A stretch of DNA of 64,000 nt from Alcanivorax sp. (GTDB lineage: Bacteria; Pseudomonadota; Gammaproteobacteria; Pseudomonadales; Alcanivoracaceae), in the NCBI GenBank assembly GCA_017794945.1, contig CP051239.1, positions 2,346,692 to 2,410,691 on the forward strand. The letters run 5' to 3'. Of this stretch, positions 47,420 through 58,697 are shown piece after piece. Made by a program: the position numbers and the translations under genes. Under the pieces are notes generated by a model. The model saw nothing but the letters and a program-made list of their open reading frames with translations. It searched no databases and was not told the origin of the DNA. Position 1 is the stretch's first letter, and every line of letters starts with the position of its first letter.

Positions 47420-48349
47420 ATGAACATCATATTGTTGAACAGCAAGCGCGGCCACTCCCGCACCCTTACTTTACCGCGGTTTTTGCCCGCGCTGGTGCTG
47501 GCGGTGCTGGTGCTGATTCCCATGGCCGCCGGTGTCGGCGCCTACTGGCTCAGCTACCGGGTCGCGCCGCCCTCCTACAGTGAGGCGGTGGCCGAGCGGT
47601 TCCGTTCCTCCCTGGACCGGCAAAGCGACGAAGTGGCCAACCTCAAGCAGCTCAGTGAAGAGCAGTTCCGTGCTCTGACCCTTAAGCTGGCCGACGCCCA
47701 GGCCCGCCTGGTACGGCTGGACGCCCTCGGCGAGCGGCTGGTGGACGTGGCCGGCATCGAGAGCGACGAATTCGATTTCGGCGGCGGCGAACTGGCCATG
47801 GGCGGCCCCGAACCCCAGGACAGCAGCGCCTTCGCGCCGCCGTCGTTCATTGAGGAACTGGACGGCCTTACCGAGACCCTGGAGCGCCGCGAACAGCAGT
47901 TGAACATCCTCGAAAACCTGCTCGCCAACCGCAATCTGGAAAACCAGACCTTCCTGTCCGGCCGCCCCATTACCCAGGGCTGGATGTCGAGCCGCTTCGG
48001 CCGCCGCACCGACCCGTTCTCCGGCAAGGTGGCGTGGCACGAAGGGGTGGATTTCGCCGGCAAGGACGGCTCCGACGTGGTTGCCACCGCCGCCGGCGTG
48101 GTCACCTACGCCGGTGAACGTTCCGGCTATGGCCTGCTGGTGGAAATCAACCACGGCAACGGCATCAGCACCCGTTACGGCCACGCCAAGACCGTGGAGG
48201 TGAAGGTCGGCGATATCGTGCGCACCGGCGATGTGATCGCCAAGATGGGCTCCAGCGGCCGTTCCACCGGCCCGCACGTGCACTACGAAGTGCTCAAGAA
48301 CGGCCGCCAGGTCAATCCGCACCCCTATATCTACCGCGCCCGCCGCTGA
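47420..48349 (+). CDS. M23-family peptidoglycan endopeptidase, membrane-anchored
   Basis: A 309-residue LytM-domain protein. One N-terminal membrane helix (LPALVLAVLVLIPMAAGVGA, about 22-42) is followed by a coiled coil (about 58-95 and 155-175), then the M23 domain from about 185. Zn ligands are visible: H and D in HEGVDFAGK and the HxH in GPHVHYEV. A full ligand set suggests real hydrolase activity rather than an EnvC-like activator. It lies upstream of secA, as in Pseudomonas. GATACAACG just before the ATG gives a weak ribosome-binding site. Confidence 0.92.
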   Translation: MNIILLNSKRGHSRTLTLPRFLPALVLAVLVLIPMAAGVGAYWLSYRVAPPSYSEAVAERFRSSLDRQSDEVANLKQLSEEQFRALTLKLADAQARLVRLDALGERLVDVAGIESDEFDFGGGELAMGGPEPQDSSAFAPPSFIEELDGLTETLERREQQLNILENLLANRNLENQTFLSGRPITQGWMSSRFGRRTDPFSGKVAWHEGVDFAGKDGSDVVATAAGVVTYAGERSGYGLLVEINHGNGISTRYGHAKTVEVKVGDIVRTGDVIAKMGSSGRSTGPHVHYEVLKNGRQVNPHPYIYRARR

Positions 48350-48354
48350 AAACG

Positions 48355-48416
48355 CTTGTGGGAGCGGGCCCTGCCCGCGAAAGGGCGGTGCCTCACCGCC
48401 CGGCAGGATCCCAGAG
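48355..48416 (+). repeat. REP family 1, full unit
   Basis: Core TTGTGGGAGCGGGCCCTGCC CGCGAAA, second hairpin GGGCGGTG-CCT-CACCGCCC, tail CGGCAGGATCCCAGAG. It begins 5 bp after the M23 stop codon. Confidence 0.92.
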
Positions 48417-48462
48417 ACCTGTCTCTCCATTTCGCCGGCCTTGAATAGTCGCCCCCCGCACC

Positions 48463-48491
48463 TTATCTCCTTGGTCTATTGTGTTTAGAAT
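48463..48491 (+). promoter_or_regulatory. Weak candidate promoter for secA
   Basis: TAGAAT (48486-48491) is a fair -10; TTATCT at a 17-bp spacing is a poor -35. No SecM-like leader peptide is evident before secA. Confidence 0.35.
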
Positions 48492-48533
48492 GGCTCTTTT
48501 TCGCCCCACCCATTGAGAATAAACGGACGTTTC

Positions 48534-51281
<2,748 letters not shown>

Positions 51282-51283
51282 CC

Positions 51284-52486
51284 ATGACACAGACAGAATG
51301 GTTCCCGGTGGCCGGCGTTAAACTCGCCGCCATCGCAGCGGGCATCAAAAAGCTCAACAAAAAGGATTTGGTGGTCATCGAGCTGGCCGAGGGCAGCCGC
51401 GCCGCCGGCGTGTTCACCACCAACCGCTTCCAGGCGGCGCCGGTGCAGGTGGCGCGCCGCAACCTGGCCGAGAAAGCGCCCCGCTATCTGATGATCAACA
51501 CCGGCTACGCCAACGCCGGCACCGGCGACAAGGGCCACGCCTACTGCGAGGAAACCTGCCTGCTGCTGTCCGAGCTGGCGCACTGCGCGCCCTCGGAAGT
51601 GCTGCCGTTTTCCACCGGCGTGATCGGCCAGACCTTCCCCATGGAACCCTTCGAGGAAGGCCTGCCGCTGGCCCTCGACGACCTCAGTGAGCACCACTGG
51701 GGCCGCGCCGCCGAAGGCATCATGACCACGGACACGGTGCCCAAGGTGGCCAGCCGCCGCATCGAGTTGGACGGCGACACCATCACCATCACCGGCATCG
51801 CCAAGGGCGCCGGCATGATCAAGCCCAACATGGCCACCATGCTGGGGTTCATCGCCACGGACGCGAACGTGTCCCAGCCGCTGCTCGAGCAGTGGGTGAA
51901 GACCCTGGCGGACCGCTCCTTCAACCGCATCACCGTGGACGGCGACACCTCCACCAACGACGCCTGCATGCTGATCGCCAGCCGCCAGGTGGGCGCCGAG
52001 ATCAACGACCCGGCCCACCGTAACGCGGAGCTGCTCTACCAGGCCCTGGAAGCCGTGTTCGTGGAACTGGCCCAGGCGTTGATCCGTGACGCCGAAGGCG
52101 CCACCAAGTTCGTTTCCATCGAAGTGTCCGGCGCGCGCAGCGACCGGGACGCGCAGATCGTCGCCGAAACCATTGGCCACTCGCCGCTGGTGAAGACCGC
52201 GCTGTTCGCCTCCGATCCGAACTGGGGGCGCATCCTCGCCGCCGTGGGCCGCGCGCCCATTGAAACCCTGGACGTTAAAAAGGTGGCGGTGTGGCTCAGT
52301 GAGGTGGAACTGGTGCGCGAGGGCGGCGTCGCCGACAGCTACACCGAAGAGCAGGGCGCCGCGGTGATGGCCCGCCCGGAAATCACCATCCGCGTGGACT
52401 TGGGCGCCGGCGAGGGCACCGGCCAGGTGTGGACCTGCGACTTCAGCTACGACTACGTCAAGATCAACGCCGAATACCGCACCTGA
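51284..52486 (+). CDS. argJ: Glutamate N-acetyltransferase / amino-acid acetyltransferase ArgJ
   Basis: Arginine-pathway enzyme that moves the acetyl group from N-acetylornithine to glutamate; some members also use acetyl-CoA. Of 400 residues, the autocleavage site is M183-A184-T185-M-L in KPNMATMLGF, giving alpha and beta chains with Thr185 as nucleophile. GIMTTDTVPK and DGDTSTNDACML are the other signature blocks. It follows secA by 3 bp, a pairing also seen in Pseudomonas. Confidence 0.96.
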   Translation: MTQTEWFPVAGVKLAAIAAGIKKLNKKDLVVIELAEGSRAAGVFTTNRFQAAPVQVARRNLAEKAPRYLMINTGYANAGTGDKGHAYCEETCLLLSELAHCAPSEVLPFSTGVIGQTFPMEPFEEGLPLALDDLSEHHWGRAAEGIMTTDTVPKVASRRIELDGDTITITGIAKGAGMIKPNMATMLGFIATDANVSQPLLEQWVKTLADRSFNRITVDGDTSTNDACMLIASRQVGAEINDPAHRNAELLYQALEAVFVELAQALIRDAEGATKFVSIEVSGARSDRDAQIVAETIGHSPLVKTALFASDPNWGRILAAVGRAPIETLDVKKVAVWLSEVELVREGGVADSYTEEQGAAVMARPEITIRVDLGAGEGTGQVWTCDFSYDYVKINAEYRT

Positions 52487-52524
52487 TCTGTGCGAGCGGG
52501 CCCGCAGACCCCGACACCGAGCCT

Positions 52525-53514
52525 ATGTCTGAATCTCTCCCCGAAATAACCGTGGTTGCCGCCATCATCCGTGATCGGCGAGACCGCCTCTGCCTGAGCC
52601 GTCGCCCGGAGCATAAACACCAAGGCGGTTTATGGGAGTTCCCCGGCGGCAAGGTGGAAGAGGGCGAGCCCCTGGAGCAGGCCCTTGCCCGCGAGCTGGA
52701 CGAAGAACTGGGCATGCAAGGCGCGCGCTCCCGGCCGTTCATGACCGTGCGCCATCGCTACCCGGACCTGCACGTGACGCTGCATTTCCGCGAAGTAACC
52801 GCTTACACCGGCGAGCCCCACGGCCGCGAAGGCCAACCGGTGGAGTGGGTGCCGCTGCAGGAACTCAGCAGCCGCCAGTTCCCCGCCGCCAACCAGCCGG
52901 TGGTCACCGGCCTGAAGTTACCGCGCCAGCTGGTCATACCCCCCGAAGGGCTCAGCCACCAGGACGTGCTTGCCGGTATCGACCGCCTCGACCCGGCCAG
53001 CCAGGGCCTCTACCTGCGGCAATGGTCGCAAAGCGAGGCTCTCCCCGAGCTCGCCGCCCGCTGCCGGGAGCGCGGCGTCCGCTTCTGGATCCGCGACGAC
53101 GCCCACCTCGCCACCCGCGAACACGCTTTCGGCCTCCACCTGACGGCGCTCGATGCAAGAGGGCCTTGTGCGAGCGGGCCCAGCCCGCGAAAGGCCGGCA
53201 AAGCCGGCCGGCAGGATCCCAGAGCCCAAGAAAAGGCCCTCCAAAACTTCCAAGGCATCCTCTCCGCCTCTTGCCACAACGAACAAGAAATCGCCCAAGC
53301 CGTAGAGTGGGGCGCCCAAATGGCCACCCTCTCCCCGGTCCACGCCACCCCCACGCACCCGGACGCCCGACCCCTCGGCTGGGACCGTTTCCAGGCCCTG
53401 GTGGAAGGCAAACCACTGGTGTTCTACGCTCTCGGCGGCGTCACCCCCGACGACCTGGACACAGCGCTCCACCACGGCGCCTTTGGGCTCGCTGGCATTC
53501 GCGCCTTTTGGTAG
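52525..53514 (+). CDS. Nudix hydrolase (MutT-like) fused to a thiamine-phosphate-synthase-like domain, with a REP inserted in frame
   Basis: A 329-residue fusion. The N-terminal MutT domain has the Nudix box G41-GKVEEGEPLEQALA-RELDEELG63 and likely cleans oxidised nucleotides such as 8-oxo-dGTP. The C-terminal ThiE-like TIM-barrel half (about 140-329: ILSASCHNEQEIAQA, TLSPVHATPTHPD, YALGGVTPDDL, AGIRAFW) is of unproven function. Residues about 213-234 (PCASGPSPRKAGKAGRQDP within) are encoded by a REP unit at 53162-53227, 66 bp and in frame. By memory, the Pseudomonas homologue has about 20 fewer residues here. ATG at 52525 gives MSESLPEITVVAA. The insert lies between barrel elements and may be tolerated. 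Confidence 0.9.
   Translation: MSESLPEITVVAAIIRDRRDRLCLSRRPEHKHQGGLWEFPGGKVEEGEPLEQALARELDEELGMQGARSRPFMTVRHRYPDLHVTLHFREVTAYTGEPHGREGQPVEWVPLQELSSRQFPAANQPVVTGLKLPRQLVIPPEGLSHQDVLAGIDRLDPASQGLYLRQWSQSEALPELAARCRERGVRFWIRDDAHLATREHAFGLHLTALDARGPCASGPSPRKAGKAGRQDPRAQEKALQNFQGILSASCHNEQEIAQAVEWGAQMATLSPVHATPTHPDARPLGWDRFQALVEGKPLVFYALGGVTPDDLDTALHHGAFGLAGIRAFW
53162..53227 (+). repeat. REP family 1 unit inside a coding sequence
   Basis: A 66-bp unit (GGCCTTGTGCGAGCGGGCCC ... ATCCCAGAGCCC) with second hairpin GGCCGGC-AAA-GCCGGCC. It differs at one base from the intergenic copy at 53534-53599. Being 22 codons long and free of stops, it keeps the host gene's frame. Confidence 0.95.
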
Positions 53515-53521
53515 GCAGCTT

Positions 53522-53602
53522 GTTTGTGGGAGCGGCCTTGTGGGAGCGGGCCCAGCCCGCGAAAGGCCGGCAAAGCCGGCCGGCAGGATCCCAGAGCCCT
53601 AT
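53522..53602 (+). repeat. REP family 1, full unit with an extra partial core
   Basis: TTTGTGGGAGCGGCC precedes a complete unit: core GTGGGAGCGGGCCCAGCCCG, second hairpin GGCCGGC-AAA-GCCGGCC and tail CCGGCAGGATCCCAGAG. It lies between the convergent Nudix-ThiE and yacG genes. Confidence 0.95.
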
Positions 53603-53611
53603 CCAACACCC

Positions 53612-53809
53612 TCAGCTCAGGTCGTCGAAATCATCCATCGGGTCGGTGGGCTCGCCGGGAATCGCGTGGCGCTCCGACGCCCAGTCGCCCAGGTCGATCA
53701 GTTTGCAGCGCTCCGAGCAGAACGGCCGCCAGGGGTTGTCGTCCCAGCGTGAGGGTTTCCGGCATTGCGGGCAGGGGTAAATACGGGTGGGCTGGTCGTT
53801 ATCCGCCAT
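53612..53809 (-). CDS. yacG: YacG family zinc-binding DNA gyrase inhibitor
   Basis: A 65-residue protein with one zinc site: CPQC near residue 14 and CSERC near 33 within [20 protein letters not shown], the YacG signature. E. coli YacG binds GyrB and inhibits gyrase. The Asp-rich C-terminus ([10 protein letters not shown]) is usual. The ATG at 53809 gives [16 protein letters not shown]. It overlaps coaE by 11 nt, the conserved coaE-yacG pair. Confidence 0.95.
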   Translation of the reverse strand: MADNDQPTRIYPCPQCRKPSRWDDNPWRPFCSERCKLIDLGDWASERHAIPGEPTDPMDDFDDLS

Positions 53810-54401
53810 GTCGTTGCGCGAGTTCCAAATACGTTTCGTGTAAGGCGTCGAGCCGCTCGTGCAGGTGTCGCAGCGGGCCGTGGTTCTCCACCACGTCGTG
53901 GGCCGCCGCCAGACGGCGCTCGCGGTCCATCTGGGCGCGCATGATCGCCTGCACCTGCGCCTCGGGCACGGTGTCCCGCGCCACGGTCCGCGCCACCTGA
54001 AGCTCCGGCGGCACATCGATCACCAGGATACGGTGCACCATCTCTTTCTGGCTACCCTCGAGCAGCAGCGGCGACACCAGCACGGTGTAGGGCGAATCGC
54101 TGGTGTGGATCTGCCGGTAAAGCTCGCGGCCGATGGCCGGGTGGGTGATCGCCTCCAGATCGCGGCGCGCCTGCTCGTCGCTGAACACAATATCGCGCAG
54201 CGCCCGGCGGTCCAGGCTGCCGTCGTCCTGCAGCACCGCGCCAAACCGGTCGACGATAGCCTCCAGCGCCGGCTCGCCCGGCGCCACCACCGCCCGCGAC
54301 GCCAGGTCCGCATCGACAATGGTCACACCGCGCCGCGCCAGATGATCCGTGGCCGCGGTCTTACCGCTGCCGATACCGCCGGTCAGGCCGACAACAAACA
54401 T
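53799..54401 (-). CDS. coaE: Dephospho-CoA kinase
   Basis: Final step of coenzyme A synthesis. Of 200 residues, the P-loop is at 7-15 ([10 protein letters not shown]), [16 protein letters not shown] follows, and the CoA-binding stretch LVSPLLLEG is mid-protein. The ATG at 54401 ([11 protein letters not shown]) is preferred. The frame stays open upstream to 54461, but those codons fall largely in the REP copy at 54425-54485 and lack conservation. The pilD-coaE-yacG order is the usual pseudomonad arrangement. Confidence 0.96.
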   Translation of the reverse strand: MFVVGLTGGIGSGKTAATDHLARRGVTIVDADLASRAVVAPGEPALEAIVDRFGAVLQDDGSLDRRALRDIVFSDEQARRDLEAITHPAIGRELYRQIHTSDSPYTVLVSPLLLEGSQKEMVHRILVIDVPPELQVARTVARDTVPEAQVQAIMRAQMDRERRLAAAHDVVENHGPLRHLHERLDALHETYLELAQRHGG

Positions 54402-54424
54402 AGAAGGCTCCGGAATCCGAGAGT

Positions 54425-54485
54425 GTTTGTGGGAGCTTGCTTGCAAGCGAAAGGCCGGCAAAGCCGGCCGGCAGGATACCAGAGA
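54425..54485 (+). repeat. REP family 1, variant unit
   Basis: TTTGTGGGAGCTTGCTTGCA AGCGAAA: here the first stem has changed to GAGCTTGC-TTGCAAGC, while the second hairpin GGCCGGC-AAA-GCCGGCC matches the two preceding copies and the tail is CCGGCAGGATACCAGAG. It lies between pilD and coaE. Confidence 0.92.
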
Positions 54486-54508
54486 AGCGCGTTCGGTGGG
54501 ATTGACCG

Positions 54509-55393
54509 CTACCCGAGGTTAAACAGCCCCAGGTAGGAGCTCACAATCGCCTCACCCCAAAGCAACGCGATCCACCCGGCGATCGCCAGATACGGCCCGA
54601 ACGGAATCCCCTGATCCCGCTTCACGCTGCCGCTGGCCATCATCGACACCGCGAACACCAAGCCCACCACGGAGGAGAGCAGCACCACCACCGGCAGATA
54701 CTGCCAGCCCAGCCAGGCGCCCAGGGCGGCGAGCAGCTTGAAGTCGCCGTAGCCCATGCCTTCCTTGCCGGTGAGCAGCTTGAACACCCAATACAGGCTC
54801 CACAGCGCCAGATAACCGGCCATGGCGCCGATCACCGCATCGCTCAGGCTCACCGGCGAGATGCCCAGCACCGCCGCCAGCAGGCCCGCCCACAGCAGCG
54901 GGTAGGTAAGATCGTCCGGCAACAAGGTGGTATCCAGATCAATCACAGCCAGAGCCAGCAGCGTAAAGCTGCCGTACAGCATAAAAATCAACCAGGGATC
55001 GTAACCGAAGCGCCAGGCGCACAGGCCGGCCACCAGCCCGGTGAGCAACTCGATGATCGGATAGCGCTTGCTGATCGCCGCCTTGCAGCTGCTGCAGCGC
55101 CCCTTAAGCAGCGCCCAGCTCACCACCGGCACGTTCTCGTACCAGCGGATGCGGTGGTTGCAGTGCGGGCAATGGGAGCCGGGCGTGACCAGGTTGAAGA
55201 TGGGGGGCTCGGCCTCGCCCTTGGGGGCCGGCTGGTCCAGCAGCTCCCGGGCCTCCTGGCGCCAGGTGGCCTCCATCATCTTGGGAATGCGGTGGATCAC
55301 CACATTCAGGAAGCTACCCACCAGCAGGCCGAACAGCACGCAAACCAGGATCAGGGCGGCCGGGCTGGCCGCCAGGTAATCGAGAAGCAGCAC
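54509..55393 (-). CDS. pilD: Type IV prepilin peptidase / N-methyltransferase
   Basis: Membrane aspartyl protease that cuts the leader of type IV prepilins and N-methylates the new N-terminus. Of 294 residues, LLVGSFLNVVIHRIP opens the methyltransferase domain. The Zn cysteines are C75, C78, C100 and C103, and the catalytic aspartates are D152 (AVIDLDTTLLPD) and D217 (GMGYGDFKLL). All key residues are present. It lies 2 bp downstream of pilC in the pilB-pilC-pilD operon. It may also process type II secretion pseudopilins encoded elsewhere. Confidence 0.97.
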   Translation of the reverse strand: MLLLDYLAASPAALILVCVLFGLLVGSFLNVVIHRIPKMMEATWRQEARELLDQPAPKGEAEPPIFNLVTPGSHCPHCNHRIRWYENVPVVSWALLKGRCSSCKAAISKRYPIIELLTGLVAGLCAWRFGYDPWLIFMLYGSFTLLALAVIDLDTTLLPDDLTYPLLWAGLLAAVLGISPVSLSDAVIGAMAGYLALWSLYWVFKLLTGKEGMGYGDFKLLAALGAWLGWQYLPVVVLLSSVVGLVFAVSMMASGSVKRDQGIPFGPYLAIAGWIALLWGEAIVSSYLGLFNLG

Positions 55394-55395
55394 CG

Positions 55396-56619
55396 TTAGA
55401 CGACCTGGCCGAGCTGGAAGATGGGGAGGTACATGGCGATGATCAGGCCGCCGATGAGTACGCCGAGGATAGCCATGATCATCGGCTCCAGCATGCTGGT
55501 GAGACCGTCTACCATATTGTCCACTTCGTCTTCATAGTACGTAGCTACCTTGGCGAGCATGGCATCGAGAGCCCCGGATTCTTCGCCAATGGCGGTCATC
55601 TGAAGAGCCATAGCCGGGAAAACTCCCGTCGAGCGCATGGCGAACTGGAGTTGCTGGCCGGTGGCCACGTCTTCTTTGACCTGGAGTACAGCCTTGCGAT
55701 AAACCACGTTTCCGGTGGCGCCAGCACAAGCATCAAGTGCTTCAATCAGGGGGACACCGGCGGCAAACGTTGTGGACAATGTACGAGCAAAGCGAGCCAC
55801 GGTGGCTTTGTGGGTGATGGGGCCAACTACAGGAATGCGAAGCAAAGCCCGGTCTACGGCGTCATGGAAGCCGCTTGATCGCTTGCGAGCCTCAGTGAAA
55901 CCGATAATCAGGCCAGCAACAACCAATAATATCATTAAAAAATTCGACTGCAGACCTTCTGACAACCCGATAACGAACTGGGTGAAGGCGGGCAGCTCTG
56001 CGCCAAAACCTTGGAATAGTTCTTGGAAAGTGGGTACCACTTTCACCAAAAGAATGCCGGTGACTACTACCGCTACGCAGACCACGGCAATCGGGTACTT
56101 CACAGCCTTTTTGATCTTCTGTTTCAGTGCTTCCGTTTTCTCTTTATAGAGGGCGACGCGATCCAGCATGGTCTCCAGCGAACCGGAAGCCTCACCAGAT
56201 TCAATCAAGCTACAGTAGAGGTCATCGAATAGACGTGGATGCTGACGCAAAGCACCGGCGAAGTTGTTGCCGCTTTCGACGTCGGTTTTGAGTTTCAATA
56301 CCACGTCCCGCATGGAAGGGTTTTCGAGACCGTCGGAGACGATCTCAAATGCCTGAACCAGCGGTACACCCGCTTTCATCATGGTCGCCATCTGGCGGGT
56401 GAAGAGGGCAATGTCCATGGGCTTGATCTTTTTCTTTCCGCCCAGGGACATCTCCCGTTTCTTGACCACCTTTTTGGCCTGGATGCCCTGCTTACGCAAT
56501 TCGGCGCGCACCAAGGCCGGCCCTTTACCGGTGATCTCCCCTTTGACCCGGCTGCCTTTGCGGTCGACGCCTTCATAGGTGAAAGTCGCCGGTTTTTGTG
56601 CTGTCGCTGTTTTTGCCAT
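55396..56619 (-). CDS. pilC: Type IV pilus inner-membrane platform protein
   Basis: A 407-residue member of the GspF/PilC family with two T2SF domains (about 75-195 and 280-400). The first opens with DIALFTRQMATMMKAGVPLV and the second with ATVARFARTLSTTFAAGVPL. Three membrane helices are visible (about 175-200, 225-250, 380-402). It anchors PilB and directs pilin into the fibre. The N-terminus has the usual basic linker. Internal gene of pilBCD. Confidence 0.97.
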   Translation of the reverse strand: MAKTATAQKPATFTYEGVDRKGSRVKGEITGKGPALVRAELRKQGIQAKKVVKKREMSLGGKKKIKPMDIALFTRQMATMMKAGVPLVQAFEIVSDGLENPSMRDVVLKLKTDVESGNNFAGALRQHPRLFDDLYCSLIESGEASGSLETMLDRVALYKEKTEALKQKIKKAVKYPIAVVCVAVVVTGILLVKVVPTFQELFQGFGAELPAFTQFVIGLSEGLQSNFLMILLVVAGLIIGFTEARKRSSGFHDAVDRALLRIPVVGPITHKATVARFARTLSTTFAAGVPLIEALDACAGATGNVVYRKAVLQVKEDVATGQQLQFAMRSTGVFPAMALQMTAIGEESGALDAMLAKVATYYEDEVDNMVDGLTSMLEPMIMAILGVLIGGLIIAMYLPIFQLGQVV

Positions 56620-56654
56620 AGTCGAAACCCTGACCTACCGAAACCTTTAATAGT

Positions 56655-58376
56655 TTAGTGCCCGCTGGTCACGCGGCTCACCTCTTCGAGACTGGTGACG
56701 CCGTGCATGACCTTAATCAGGCCGGAACGGTACAGATCGTTGAACCCCTCTTTGCGGCACTGGTCGGCGATCTGGATGGAATTACCTTCCTCCATGATGA
56801 TGCGCGCAATGCCGTCGGTGATGCGGACTACCTCGTAAACCCCCACGCGCCCCTTGTAGCCGCCTTTGCATTTCTCGCAGCCTTTGCCACTGGGGCCGTA
56901 CACAGTAAACCCGGATTGGATGTCCTCGTCCGTGAAACCCATCTCAACCAGCGACTGCCTGGGTACGTCCACCGGCTCCTTGCAGTGCTCGCACAGTCGC
57001 CGGGCCAGCCGCTGGGCGATAATCAAAATTACGGATGTGGCAATATTGAACGAGGGCACACCCATATTACGCAGCCGGGTCAGCGTCTCCGGGGCGCTGT
57101 TGGTGTGCAGTGTGGAGAGCACCAGGTGGCCGGTCTGCGCCGCTTTCACGGCAATCTCGGCAGTCTCCAGGTCGCGAATCTCCCCCACCAAAATGATATC
57201 CGGGTCCTGTCGCAGGAAGGCGCGCAGGGCGGTGGAAAACTCCATGCCCTGCTTGGGGTTCACATTGACCTGGTTCACCCCCTCCAGGTTGATCTCCACT
57301 GGATCTTCCGCCGTGGAGATGTTTCGTTCGGGCGTATTGAGGATGTTTACGCCGGTGTAGAGAGACACGGTCTTACCCGAACCCGTAGGCCCGGTCACCA
57401 GAATCATACCCTGAGGTTTGTTCAGGGCATCCATGTACATCTTCTTCTGATCTTCCTCGTAACCCAGGTGATCAATGCCCATCTTGGCGCTTTCCGCGTC
57501 CAAGATCCGCAACACGATCTTCTCGCCATAGAGGGTAGGGCAGGTGTTGACCCGGAAGTCGATGGCCCGGGTCTTGGAAATCTTCAGTTTGATGCGGCCG
57601 TCCTGGGGCACCCGGCGTTCGGAAATGTCCATACGCGCCATCACTTTCAGGCGGGCGGCCAGCTTGCTCGCGGTGGTGATCGGCGGCTTGGCCACCGTCT
57701 CCAGAATGCCGTCTTGACGAAAACGCACCCGGTAGGTCTTTTCATAGGGCTCGAAATGCAGGTCCGAAGCGCCGCCTTTAATGGCGTCCAGCAGCAGCTT
57801 GTTCACGAAGCGCACGATAGGCGCGTCATCGGAGCCCGCGGCCGCGTCTTCCGTGCCTGAAGCGTCCGCGTCCGCACTGGCCGTTTCCAGGTTGTCGAGA
57901 TCATCATCCAGATTGTCGAACGCCTTGCCTTCCTGCTCGGATTCCAACTGATCGATCCAGCGCCGCAGCTTGTTGTCCTCGGCGATTACCGTTTCCACAT
58001 TCAGGCCGGTATTGAAGCGGATCTCTTCCAGAGCTGGCAGGTTGGTGGGGTCGGACACCGCCACGAACAAGCGGCTGCCCCTCCGCAGCAGCGGCAGGAT
58101 AGTGTGCTTGGTGATCAACTTGGGGTCGACGATGTCCTTGACCATCATCTCTTTAGAGAAAGCGTTCAGATCGATCAGCGGATCGCCGAACTCCTCTGCG
58201 GCGGAGCGCGCCACCACGGCGGCGCTGACGTGGCCGCCCGCCACCAGGTGATGAACAAGCGCCACCCGCGCCTGCCGCGCTTCGGCGGCGGCGGTCTGCG
58301 CCGCTTCCATGGAGAGGTGGCCTTCCTTTACAAGGCGGCGGGCCAGGCCGCTTAAAGATGCAGCGGAACTATTCAT
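56655..58376 (-). CDS. pilB: Type IV pilus assembly ATPase
   Basis: Hexameric extension motor; 573 residues. The N-terminal MshEN-like domain (about 1-150) is followed by the GspE-type ATPase: Walker A GPTGSGKTVSLYTG, the Asp box with DPVEINLEG, Walker B DPDIILVGEIRD, and the His box QTGHLVLSTLHTN. The tetracysteine zinc element reads CEHCKEP and CEKCKGG. An acidic insert (ADADASGTEDAAAGSDDAP) near 175-190 is unusual but looks like a linker. It is divergent from pilA across a 321-bp regulatory gap; no strong ribosome-binding site precedes the ATG. Confidence 0.97.
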   Translation of the reverse strand: MNSSAASLSGLARRLVKEGHLSMEAAQTAAAEARQARVALVHHLVAGGHVSAAVVARSAAEEFGDPLIDLNAFSKEMMVKDIVDPKLITKHTILPLLRRGSRLFVAVSDPTNLPALEEIRFNTGLNVETVIAEDNKLRRWIDQLESEQEGKAFDNLDDDLDNLETASADADASGTEDAAAGSDDAPIVRFVNKLLLDAIKGGASDLHFEPYEKTYRVRFRQDGILETVAKPPITTASKLAARLKVMARMDISERRVPQDGRIKLKISKTRAIDFRVNTCPTLYGEKIVLRILDAESAKMGIDHLGYEEDQKKMYMDALNKPQGMILVTGPTGSGKTVSLYTGVNILNTPERNISTAEDPVEINLEGVNQVNVNPKQGMEFSTALRAFLRQDPDIILVGEIRDLETAEIAVKAAQTGHLVLSTLHTNSAPETLTRLRNMGVPSFNIATSVILIIAQRLARRLCEHCKEPVDVPRQSLVEMGFTDEDIQSGFTVYGPSGKGCEKCKGGYKGRVGVYEVVRITDGIARIIMEEGNSIQIADQCRKEGFNDLYRSGLIKVMHGVTSLEEVSRVTSGH

Positions 58377-58533
58377 ATGAAATGATCATGGTTATTTATA
58401 CTTACCCCCCGAAGCAGATTGGCAGCCTTCCTACCTGCTGTAAAGAGCCTGCGATCAAGGGGTTGGCTTCGTTAGTTGTATCGCCACCTTAAGTGACAGG
58501 TTTGGTCAGGAGAGGCCATAAAGAGTGACGTTC

Positions 58534-58552
58534 TTTGTCAGCGCCTGACAAA
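58534..58552. promoter_or_regulatory. Palindrome upstream of pilA, possible PilR-type activator site
   Basis: TTTGTCAG-CGC-CTGACAAA is a perfect 8-bp inverted repeat about 60 bp upstream of the sigma-54-like box. Further TGACA/GTCA half-sites occur at 58495-58507. NtrC-family activators such as PilR bind upstream palindromes or repeats, so this is a reasonable candidate. No T-run makes a terminator unlikely. Confidence 0.4.
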
Positions 58553-58612
58553 AAATGGCAGCGGTTTGGTGGGTGAAGCGACCTCCAGAGCCGGAAACCC
58601 GGTGCGTGAAAG

Positions 58613-58629
58613 TTGGCCCAATAGCTGCA
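58613..58629 (+). promoter_or_regulatory. Sigma-54-type promoter for pilA
   Basis: TTGGCCCAATAGCTGCA has the invariant GG (58615-58616) and GC (58627-58628) separated by exactly 10 bp. Transcription would start near 58640, giving a leader of about 58 nt. Pseudomonas pilA is known to use sigma-54 with PilS/PilR. The rest of 58377-58697 shows no gene. Confidence 0.6.
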
Positions 58630-58697
58630 TAGCTTCAGTGCAGGCGCTCGCCTCGGGGGTGAGCACATAATAAAGTTTCGACTCTGGAGATTCCGAA

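Noticed and set aside
54402..54461. A 20-codon upstream extension of coaE.
   Set aside because: It is encoded largely by the REP copy and lacks conservation; the ATG at 54401 starts right at the P-loop strand as in other CoaE proteins.
58421..58441. TTGGCAGCC...CTGCTG as a sigma-54 promoter.
   Set aside because: The GG to GC distance is 14 bp rather than 10, so it does not fit; the site at 58613 does.
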